Shown here piece after piece: positions 1 through 12,000 of a stretch of DNA of 64,000 nucleotides (its first letter is position 1; each line of letters starts with the position of its first letter). The notes below the pieces were generated by a model that saw only the letters and a program-made list of their open reading frames with translations, was not told the DNA's origin and searched no databases. The DNA comes from Ignavibacteria bacterium (GTDB lineage: Bacteria; Bacteroidota; Ignavibacteria; Kapaibacteriales; UBA4661), in NCBI GenBank assembly GCA_014654705.1, contig JACVZY010000118.1:1-64000 (forward strand), given 5' to 3'. Position numbers and translations under genes: made by a program.

Positions 1-3000
1 GGCGGTTCAGCGTGACGTTCCGCATGACGTTCGTGGCAATCTTCAACGCACCCGTAATACCTGCCGGTGTGCCACCACCCGTGCCGATTTCCAGGTCGCT
101 CTGTCCGTCGCTGATGAACGCGCCACGCAAGTCTAAGCGGCCTTGCAATATCACGTTCCGTCCGCGAATGTCTAACAACCCGCCCAGCACCAAGGCGCTC
201 GAAAGCGTCTTGTGGTCATCCAGCACCACCGTCACGTTCTCATCCACCACCACCGTGCCAGGCATCACGTTCGGGAATTCGATAGGCGAACTCGACCGCT
301 GCACATTCGTCCCCGAATACTGCAACACCGACAGCCCACTCTGATACAACGGCGCGTTCCCCGCAATCGAACCCGTACCCAGTAACCGCAATGTACCGCC
401 TGTGCTGGAATTGCCTTCGACGATGAGCGTCCCGAAGTTTGTGAGCGTCGTGCCGTCGGCAATCGTCAGCACCGACGGTGCTTGGATGCGCACCGTTACG
501 CCCGTGCCGATGACCATATTGTTCACCGTCGTTGCGATGGTGCTCCCGAAGACCGTGCTCCCCATCACGATGAACGTTGTGCCGGGGATGGTGAAGCTCG
601 GTGCGGGTGAACCATTTCCGTAAAAACTCCGCCACTGGGAAGGTAATGCCGCGTCGCCATTGGTGTAGTAAAATGCACCTGGAACAATCGTAACATTTAC
701 CGGAGCGCTGGCAGTAAAGCCGTGGGCATCGGTTACCTGCACGGTGTAGCTTTGCGGCGTTAGCCCTGTGAAAGTTGGAAATTGTATGCTTGTAGAGCTG
801 AGTTCTGGTGTTGCCGGAGTCCATGACCACGTAAAGGGCGATGTGCCACCGTTCAGTACCGGAGCGGTAAGAACAGTTGGCAGTCCGGCGACAGCAAAAC
901 TATTGCCCGTGAGCTGCGGACGATATCGCACAGAGACGGTTGCTTGACTTGTAGTAGTGCCGTCGCTGGCTTGATAGTTGAAATTGTCCACGGCACCAGA
1001 CGGAATAGCGATGAACGGCGTATAATTTACCGGATTGCCTGCGGCAGGAGCGACACTCCCGAACACTGGCGCCGGAACAGCAATTTGCGTTATTGTTGGC
1101 AAGCCCACAGCGACTGTCGCCGGAAGGGAAACGGTCGTCGGTACGGCAAAGGTGGGGTCGGCTATCATTGAGACCGGGGCAAGTGAAATCGTGCTAGTGG
1201 GCGCATTTACAAGTGTTGCGGTATTACCGTTACCCGATGCGTCAGCTGCCGACGTGCCGCCATACTCGTTGAAGCGCCAATAGCCAAGAAGGTTACTCCA
1301 GTTCGGGTGTGTGGTGCCGATTTCCAGTCCTTTGTAGGTGTTGATGGTTGTTTGCGGTAAAGCGGTGTTCCATAAGCGTACTTCGTCTATGTCACCTTGC
1401 CATGGCTCGCCCGAAACGGGTGCCCAGCCGATATGCACTTGTCCGCCTGTTGCTGGACCGACGCCGTAAGGTATGGAAGCACCTGCTTGGATGCCATTGA
1501 CGTACAGTGTTGCTGCACCGCCTGTGAGAGTAACTGCGATGTGATACCACTGGTTTTGCGCAAAGGGGTACGGGAAGAAAGCTAAGGAGCCGTTCCAAAT
1601 TGCCAAACCACTGTAATTGCTCATAATATGGAAACTATAGCGTGTATTGCCGATACCATCGCGGATAGCCATAATGCACGGATTTGCTGGTGGAGCTCCC
1701 GACACCCACGTCGGACGTATCCACGTTTCTAGTGTTCCAGCGCTAATGTCAAATGCTGGATTGGTCGCCGCTACATCTTGCGTTGTGCCGTTGAAGGTGA
1801 GCGCATTACCAAAGCCCGCACGCGTGGGCGAGTTCTGGTTCAAAAGGATGGCAACGTTATCGGGACCAAAATTCACTGCCGCAGCATCAATATCACCGTC
1901 GTTATCGAAATCGCCTGTCACAAGGGAGAAGGGTTGCCCGCCTAGCACATTATTCGTCGCCAGCGCAAAGACTCCACCGGTATTGCGCATCATACTGACA
2001 TTGCCGCCGTTCGCTACGGTGAGGTCGAGGTCGCCGTCGCCGTCGAAGTCACCCGGCATAACGGCTACTGTACCCGCGCCCACCGCATAATTCACCGCCG
2101 CAAATGTTCCCGGCGTAACGTTGCTGTTTACCAAAATGCTGATGTCATTGATGCCACCACCACCAGCGTTTGCCGTTGCAAGGTCGAGATTGCCGTCGCC
2201 ATTGAGATCAGCGGCTGTGATGAATTGAGGCTGTGTTCCTACGGGAAAATTCCCTGTCAATGCAAATGTGCCAAAGCCACTATTCATCAGAATACTGACG
2301 GTATTCGTCCCGTAATTTGCCGTCGCAAGGTCGAGGTCGCCATCGTTATCGAAGTCACCTGTGGTGATGAACTCAGGGTTTGAACCGCCGCTCAGAGCAT
2401 AGTTCACCGCCCCTGCAAACGCTCCTGCGCCTGTGTTCAGGAGAATGCTGATATTATTTCCGGTGAGATTCACTGTCGCTAGGTCGAGGTCACCATCCGC
2501 GTCGTAGTCGCCGACGGCAATGGCTTGGGGCAATGCTCCCACCACGAGGACAGGTCCCCATGCTGCAAATACTCCGGCTGTATTTCGTAGCAAACTGACA
2601 TTGTTGGCACCGTCTGCCACGGCAAGGTCGAGGTCGCCGTCGTTATCGAAGTCGCCCGGCATGACGCATTGGGGGTTTGCTCCCACAGTAACGGTACTTG
2701 CTGAGTATGTTCCCCCACCTGTGCTGATGAGGATTGTAACATTATTGGAACTGCCATTCGTCGCTGCGAAGTCGAGGGTACCGTTGCCATCGAAATCACC
2801 TGTTGCGATGGAACGTGGACCCGTAAGCATCGTAGGAATGGTAACTTGTTGAAAAGTGGCTGGTCCCATGCCCGCACGTGTGCGGAAGCCCATCACAAAC
2901 GGGCGCGTCGGCACATTCAGGCTACTTTGCGCGTGGGTAACGCTCACAAAGACCTGTTCGCCGCTTCGGAATGGTGTGCTTGGCGTAAGTGTGGCGTTTG

Positions 3001-6000
3001 CAACACCTGTGGTGTACGTACCAATAGTTCGCAAGCCTGTGAACCCGCCCCACACTTTGAAGGCTTGTGCGGAAGCCGTTGCTGCCGTTACGTTTTGCGT
3101 GAACGGCACAACAATCGTTGTTGCCACTGGAGCATTCATGAGGTTGAAGGTTGGCGTAACGGGTGGAATGCCGAAGGGGAAGGTGTTATTGACGACGTTT
3201 TGGTATGGTGCATTACGCAAGAAGGCAAACTGCGTTCCTGCTGTGGCGATAACGTCAAGATCGCCGTCGTTATCCACATCTCCCGCAACACCGAGACTTA
3301 CGTTTGCAGGGTTAGGTATGATGCGCTGCGGAGCGAACGCAAGCGTTCCGGCTGCAGTGTTGATATTTTGGCTGAAATATGGAATACTGCCGACAGAATT
3401 GAGAATGTCAATGAGTCCGTCGCCGTTAAAATCACCCATTGAGAGGATGAGAGGCGAATTTCCCGCAAACGACACACCCGTAAACGCTCCTGCCCCGTTG
3501 TTTTGATAGATTGTCATTCCGGCTGGATTTAGACCAGTCGGCAAAATATCTATATCACCGTCATTGTCGAAATCGGCGGTAAGAAGTACGCCGTAGAGCG
3601 TTGTGTAGGTCGTCGGAACGTTTGTTTGTGAGAATACACCTGCGCCGTTGTTAGCGAAGATGTGCAGACTCACGTTGGTATTGACGACAATATCCATATC
3701 CCCGTCGTTGTCAAAGTCATCGGTGCTGATACCTGCCGCATTAGGCGTACCAATTGCGTAGGGCGATGAAGGTGCTGCGGCGAAACCACCCAAACCATTC
3801 CCGAAATATACAAACAACTGCCCAGCGCCGTAGCCCGTCGCTGCAATATCAATATTCCCATCGCCGTTGAAATCCCCAACCGTAACGTCAAACACCGAGA
3901 ATGCAGGCAAAACAGGTCCCACATTCATCGTTGCACCAGCGTTGTTGATAAATACTTCAACCGTACCAGTCAGAATGTTGCCCACTGCCGCGTCCGGTCT
4001 GCCGTCGTTGTTGAAATCCGCTACTGCCAAGCCGCGCCCTTGCGGTGTTCCGCCCGAAAGTGTGGCGTTGTACCAAGGAGCAAAATTGCCAGCACCGTCG
4101 CCCGTGAAAATGCGGAATGAACTCATGGGCGGATTATCCGTACTCAAGGCAACATCAAGATTGGTGTCGTTATTGAAATAACCGACTTTTATGCCCCAGA
4201 CACTAGCTGGCGTTGGGGTAAGGGAAGTTTGGGTGAAGGTCGCTGGACCTGTACCTGCACGCCCCATGAAACTTGAGACGTGCGGCGTGGTCATAAAGCC
4301 CGCTGCGCTGGAAGTTCCCGTTGCTGTTATGGTCGTCATCACGCGCTCGCCCGGACGAGTATTCATGCCTGTTTGCGTGGCAGTATTCCCCGCAAAGGTC
4401 GGTGCGGTGAGGTTGCGTCCCGTAAAGCCGTTCCACGTGCGCATACCGAGCGCCGTCAGCGTTTGAGAGAAGGTTACGTTCACAGGACTGGTGAGCGGTG
4501 CAACGGCGGGATTATTCCTTGTGGGCGAGACTGCCGTTACCACCGGAGGTGCTGCTGCCGCACCGATGGCGTAAAATAATGTTCCGGGATTTAGTGGAGT
4601 GTACACCATGGTGTTCGAGATGTTTGGAGCAGCAACCGTACTCAAGGTGTTAGTGTTAATGCCTTGATATACACCACCTGCCGTTGCAGCCTCACCGATG
4701 CGGCTTGTGCCGATGAGCGCGGGTATAGTGCGGGTAAAGGTCAGCGTTGCATTGACCAGCGCAAAACCACCCAAGAATGTCCGCCAGTATTCCGTCGTGG
4801 AAAGCGTTCCTGTACCGATAACACCTGCTTCTGTGCCACCTGATGCAGCGAGGAACGGCTCTACTTCGTAACTAGCCGTACCGGCAGCCGAAGCGTAACT
4901 AACCTGAAGAGGAATGTAGGTCAAGGGAGTACCGCCCCCGACGGGAAAATCATATATACCGCCGACAGCGGCAAGCGATCGACGAAGCGGACCGGCAATA
5001 TGCGAGGTTGTGCCGCTGCCCGCAAAAACCGATGCAGGTGCGGTGTTCAATATCGAGAGGATATTGGTCGGTGTGGTTCTGATGTAGCCTTGTGTAAGAA
5101 AAAGCGAACCAGTGTTTGCAATATCCAGAGGGCTGCCTAGCGTCATCGTTGCTCCCGCACGGTTCATTGTGAGCGTACCAATGCCGCCCGCTCCAAATAG
5201 CGCATTGCCGTTGATGTTTCCACTGCCCGTAATCGTAAGCGCAGAGGTTGCGTTGCCGTTGATGGTTCCGGCGGCAAACGTTATCACGCCGTTTGGTTGG
5301 AGCGTCCGCCCTGAAATATCAAGCGAGCCTGACTGCATGGTGAACGTACCGTTGATTTGCCTGTTCGCATGAAGCGTTACGCCGCCGGTGTTGTTCATGG
5401 TTACCGAACCGGGCATGGCTGCGGGGAATTCGATAGCGCTCGTTGCACGGGCAGCCGCTCCCGAATACTCAAGCGTGGCGGTCGTTCCCCAGTAGGTAAC
5501 GGCATTGCCCGCAATGGCAGCTGTTCCGCCCAGACGCAGCGTCGCACCTGCTACGGTCGCACCCGATACGTTCAAAAAGCCATTGTTGGTAATCGTTACG
5601 CCACCGTTCAATGCCAGCACTGATGGTGTGGTGACGTGCAGCGACACATTTGCGCCAAGCGTGAAGGAGGTGTTCACGGTTGCTGTTGTAGATGCGCCGC
5701 CGCCCATGACGTAGAAGTCTGTATCAGGGCTATTGAAGGACGTTGCCGATGAGCCGCTACCGTTAGGCATGGAGTTCCAGCTTCCGGGCAAACCAGCATC
5801 GCCTGATTGATAGTAATACTTTGTGGGAGCAACTTGATTAAACAATACCGTTACATTGTTACTGCCATTATTTGCCGCTGCCAGGTCGAGGTCGCCGTCG
5901 CCGTCCACATCGCCAAAGGCGACTGAATTGGGTTGAGTGCCTGCTGCAAAGGGGGAGTTTGCCGCCGCCGCGAACGTCCCGGCACCATTATTGAGCAATA

Positions 6001-9000
6001 CTGTTAGATTGTTGCTACTTTGGTTCGCCGTTGCCAGGTCGAGGTCGCCGTCGCCGTCCACATCGCCAAAGGCAAGGAAAATTGGTTGTGTTCCTGCGGC
6101 AAAGGGCGAACCCGGGGAAGGCGAATATGAACCGGCACCATTATTCAGCAGTACCGTAACATCGTTACTGGTTTGATTCGTTGTTGCGATATCAAGGTCA
6201 CCGTCGCCGTCCAAGTCGCCGAAGGTTACCGAGCGCGGACTGGTGCCAACGGTAAACGGCGAGCCAGCTGCCGGAGTGTACAAACCCGTACCGTTATTCA
6301 GCAAGACCGCGACGTTGGTGCTACCGTTGTTCGCTACTGCAAAGTCGAGGTCGCCATCGCCGTCCACGTCGCCAAAATCTATGCCACTTGCACCCGTGCT
6401 GCCTAGGGCAATAGGCGAGCCAGGTGCCGGAGTGAATGTGCCGACACCGTTGTTTAGCAATAACGTAACGTCATTACTTCCGTTATTTGCTGTTGCAAGG
6501 TCGAGGTCACCGTCGCCGTCCACATCGCCCAATGCTACATACCACGGACTTGTACCAACCGTAAAGGGAGAGCCAATTGCTGAAGTAGTAAATGAACCTG
6601 AGCCATTGTTCAAAAGAACGACAACGCTAGCGAGACCAATCCGTGTAATGACGAGGTCCAGGTCGCCATCCCTATCTACATCGCCAAAGACAAGAGATCG
6701 GAGTGCTCCTCCCACTGCGAAAGGTGAACCTGCTATCGCGGTGTAGGAACCTGAGCCATTATTTGCTAACACCGTAACATTGGTGCCAGTTTGATTTGCA
6801 GTTGCGATGTCCAGGTCGCCATCGCCGTCCACATCGCCAAAAGCAGCGGAACGTGCTGCCGCTCCCGCTCCAAAAGGTGAGCCGAGCGCTGGAACGCTAA
6901 AGTTTGCGGGTCCCATGCCTGCCGCAACCCGATAATCGAACACAAACGGACGAGTGCGAATGCCAACGCTGTTGTTTGGCGCAGTAACACTGCTGGAAGC
7001 ATTGCTCACACTCACGCTGACAAGTTCGCCCGGACGGAAGTTTGCTGATGGCGTAAAAGTCATCGCGGTAGCACCGCCGGAATACGCGCCATTTGGTGAG
7101 AAGCCTTGCGACCGTGTGCGACTGCCCGTAAAGCTCCCATGCACTTGGAAAAGCTGCTGTGCCGGTGGGACGGAATAGGTGTTCGTGGTGATGTTCGTGG
7201 AGAAATTCACCGTAACAGGTGCGCCAACGCCTGCGATGTTGGGATTATTCATCGTTGTATTGCCGTTGCGGAAAGGTGCGATGCTGCTTACAAGCGGCTG
7301 TGTGCCGTTTTTGAGAATCGTAACATTCGCGGGCGTATCGGTAACGTAGATAATATCAAGGTCGCCGTCGCCGTCCATATCTCCAACCGTGCATGGAACG
7401 GCAGCAGCAGCAATATTTCCTGCTTCTCGTGCAAAAGGACTGCCCACAACGGGCGTAAAATTCGGACTTAATCCGCCGCCGTTCAAGAGAACGTGCGTCG
7501 GTGTGGAGCCGGCTTGCCCCAGCGCAACAATATCCAGTCTGCCGTTGCCGTCCACATCCGCAAGCAACGAGCGGGCATTTATTCCGACAGCGTACGGCGA
7601 CCCCGTTGAAGCTGTCCACGCTGTGCCACTTCCGTTATTGAGCCGCGCATGAACCGTTGCGCCGTCGCCAAAAACCGCATCAAGGAAGCCGTCGCCGTTA
7701 ATGTCGCCAAGAGCAATCATGGAATTGCTTGCGCCAATCGCAAAGGGCGAACCTGTTGCCGATGCAAAGCGTCCTACGCCGTTATTGAGCATGACAAAAA
7801 GCCGCGTGGCACTAACCATACAAACGTCAATATCGCCGTCATTATCGACATCGCCAACGGCAGTATTGGTCATTAACGTTGCTCCTGCGGCAAAGGGTGA
7901 GCCGGGCGCAGTTGTAAACGCGCCGCTTCCATTATTGAGCATCACGTGTAAAGAATTTGCCGCAAAATCTCCCGAAATAGCGTCGAGGTCGCCGTCGGCA
8001 TCCACGTCGGCAAGGCTCAAACTGCCTGTATTCGAGCCTCCCGCAAACGTGTACGATGCCGCCGCACCAAAACCGCCCGCACCGTTACCAACCCAGACCA
8101 CAAGAGCGCACGGAGCCACCGCATTCACCGCAACCGCATCAAGATTGCCGTCATTGTTCACATCGGCGAGTTTGATATTCCGAGCTTGCGCACCCGACCC
8201 CGCGCCCCAGCCAAACGCCGTAGAAAGGCTGAACACTCCCGTATTTACACCTGTTTGCAAATGCACCGCCAATCCTGCGGTATTGGTCGAAACAATGTCT
8301 AAATCGCCGTCGCCATCAAGGTCACCAACGTCCGTTGCCGAAAAGCTGTTATTATCCAGTTTGGGCAGCGTGTGCGCAGGGTAGAATGTTGCCGAACCAG
8401 CACCCGCAGCCGCACGGAAACCCATCACAAAGGGGCGCGTAAATGCGCCGCCCGTGCTTTGGGCATTGGTAACGCTCACCCAGACTTGTTCGCCCGGGTT
8501 GAAATTTGCCGTTGTGGTGAACGTCATTGTTGCACCAGCACCGGAGAAGCCTGTGCCGGAGCGGTAGCCTTGAGAAGTCGTGCCGTGAACTTTCATCACA
8601 TTCCGCGCTGTCGGGTCGGTAAAGGTAGCGGCTGTTGCATTTTGCGAGAAGGTTACGCTGATGCCCGTCGGAACAGTATTCATCGGCACTTTCATTGGCG
8701 AACCCGTGGGAGTGCCGTAGTTCATGGTGTTCATGAGTGGCGTAGTCGTAGGGCGCGGCGTGAAGGGTGGAAGATTGCCCAAGACGTTCATAGGCGCAAG
8801 TGGTGGAGCGTTCAGCAAAACCGTAAAATTGTTGCTGGCAAAATTCGCCGTTGCCACATCCAAGTCGCCGTCACCGTCCACATCCCCGAAAGCGACAGAA
8901 GACGGTTCTGTTAAGACAGAAAAGGGCGAGCCGACTGCATTGGTGTACCCCCCGGAGCCGTTGTTCAGCAGGATGCTGACATTATTACTGGCATCATTCG

Positions 9001-12000
9001 CCGTTGCCACATCCAGGTCGCCGTCGCCGTCCAAATCCCCGAAAGCGACAGAAAACGGTTCTGTTCCGACAGCAAAGGGCGAGCCGACTGCATTGGTGTA
9101 CCCCCCAGAGCCGTTGTTCAGCAGGACGCTGACATTGTTGCTGATTTGGTTCGCCGTTGCCATATCCAAGTCGCCGTCGCCGTCCAAATCCCCGAAAGCG
9201 ACAGAAAACGGTTCTGTTCCGGCAGCAAACGGTGAGCCGACTGCTGCCGTGTAACCCCCGGAGCCATTGTTCAGCAGGACGCTGACATTGTTGCTGCCAC
9301 GATTCGCCGTTGCCACATCCAAGTCGCCGTCACCGTCCACATCCCCAAAAGCGACAGAAAGCGGTAATGATCCGACAGCAAAGGGCGAGCCGACTGCTGC
9401 GGTGTAAGTCCCGGAGCCGTTGTTCAGCAGGATGCTGACGTTGTTGCTGTTAGCATTCGCCGTTGCCACATCCATGTCCCCGTCGCCGTCCACATCCCCG
9501 AAAGCGACAGAAAACGGGTTTGTTCCGACAGCAAAGGGCGAGCCGACTGCTGCGGTGTACCCCCCGGAGCCGTTGTTCAGTAGGACGCTGGCGTTGTTGC
9601 TGGCAAAATTCGCCGTTGCCACATCCAAGTCGCCGTCACCGTCCACATCCCCGAAAGCGACAGAACGCGGGCTTGTTCCCACAGCAAACGGCGAGCCGAC
9701 TGCAGGGGTGTAAATCCCGGAGCCATTGTTCAGTAGTACGCTGACATCGTTGCTGCCACGATTCGCCGTAGCCACATCCAAGTCGCCGTCACCGTCCACA
9801 TCCCCGAAAGCGACAGAAAGCGGGTTTGTTCCGACAGCAAACGGCGAGCCGGTAGTCTGCGTGCTGAAGTTTGCAGGTCCCGTTCCCGCTCTTGTGCGGA
9901 AGCCCATCACAAACGGACGAGTGAATGCGCCGCCTGTGCTTTGGGCATTGGTAACGCTCACCCACACTTGTTCGCCCGGATTGAAGTTTGCTGTGGTGGT
10001 GAACGTCATCGTCGCGCCTGCGCCGGAAAATCCTTGACCGGAACGATACCCGCGTGAGGTCGTGCCAAAGACTTTCATCACATTCCGCGCTGTCGGGTCG
10101 GTAAAGGTAGCGGCTGTTGCATTTTGCGAGAAGGTTACGCTGATGCCCGTTGGAACAGTATTCATCGGCACTTTCACAGGTGAACCCGACGGCGTACCGA
10201 CGTTCATGGTGTTCATGAGCGGCGTAGTGGTGGGGCGCGGCGTGAAGGGCGGGGTGTTGCCCAAGACGTTCATCGGGAGCGTGTTGAACAGTACCGATAC
10301 AGTTGCCCCGTTGCGATTGGGTGTAACAAGGTCTATATCGCCGTCGCCGTCCACATCACCGGAGGAAATGGCATACGGCAACGGACCGGTTGCATAATTG
10401 ATGGGAGCCGCAAAGATACCACCGGAATTCAGCAAAATGCCGACAGTTCCGGCTAATGTGGCGTTAGAGACGGCAATATCAAGGTCGCCGTCGCCGTCAA
10501 GATCATTGAGCGTAATGCCTTGCGGCTGCGTAAAACCTGTGGTGTAGTCGGTTCTGGCAAATGTTCCTGTGCCGGAATTGACAAAGACACTCACGCTATT
10601 CGCTCCTTGATTGGCAGAAACAAGGTCTATATCGCCGTCGCCATCAATATCTCCTGCGGTAAGTCCCCATGGATTTGCCGGAGCAGCATAATTCACCACC
10701 GCACCCAAGGTTCCCACGCCGTTATTCATCAACACACTGACATTGGGGTTAAGTTGATTTGCTTCTGCCACGTCAATATCTCCGTCGCCGTCGAGGTCGG
10801 CAGTGATAATAGTGTTCGGTCCGGTACTTGCGCCAATGAAATACCCCGTCGAAGCACCAAACACGCCCGCACCGTTATTGAGTCGTACCCCTATACTATT
10901 GAGGTTAGGAATTGCCAGAACAAGATCCATATCCCCATCGGCATCCATATCGGCAATGCCGATAGACGTTATGCCTGTGCCATGAGTGTAAAAGACCGCA
11001 GGAGCAAACGTGCCTGTGCCAAGATTTTGATTCAGGAAAACATAGATTCCGTTCAGATTGTTTCCGGCGACAATATCCAACGCACCATCATTATTGAGAT
11101 CGCCCACAGAAACAGACATGAGACCTGTTGCGGCTGTATAGGGTACATTTGCCGCATACGTGCCATTACCGTTGTTCAAATAGACACGGACATTGGTTGT
11201 ACCAAAATCAACGGAAACTATATCAAGGTCGCCATCGCCGTCGAGGTCACCAGTTGCAGCCGCGAAGGGTTGCGTTCCTGCGGCAAGAGTTGTTTGTGCG
11301 GGAAATTGCGCCGGACCTGAGCCTGCCCTCGTCCGGAAGCCCATCACAAAGGGGCGTGTACTTGCGCCTGCCGTGCTTTGCGCATTGGTAACGGTTACCC
11401 AGACTTGCTCACCAGGGTTGAAACTTGATGTAATAGAGGCTGTGGTGGTGAATTGGAGCGTTGCCCCCGACCCCGCAAAACCAACACCGGAGCGGTATCC
11501 ACGCGAGGTTGTGCCGTGAACTTTCATGGCATCGCGGGCTGTGGGCGAGGTTGTGCCATTGGAGAACACCCATGGAGCGAGGTTTTGTGAGAAGGTAATA
11601 TCAATTCCGTTCACACCTGCCGTATTCATCGGCACTTTCACGGGCGAACCTGTGGGCGTGCCGTAGTTCACAGTGTTCATAAGCGGTGTGGTGGTGGGGC
11701 GTGGCGTGAAGGGTGGGAGGTTGCCCAAGACGGTCATGGGTGGGGCATTGAGTAAAACAACCACCAAATTTCCTGTGTTCTTTGTCATGGCAATATCCAC
11801 ATCGCCATCGCCATCCACATCGCCAAGTTCCATACCCCAAGGAGCAGAGCCGCCTCCGGCAGCAAACGGTGAACCGCTTGCAATGGTCGTAAAATTCCCT
11901 GCGCCGTTATTGAGCCGCACGGTTACATTATTCGAGCCGTTATTTGCGACAACCATATCTAAATCGCCGTCGCCATCTATATCGCCCAAGCGCACCGGAA

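Noticed and set aside
8805-9880. Regularly spaced repeats that could suggest a CRISPR array
   Set aside because: The units are 153 bp, translate in one frame as FG-GAP blades, and have no short repeat/spacer pattern.
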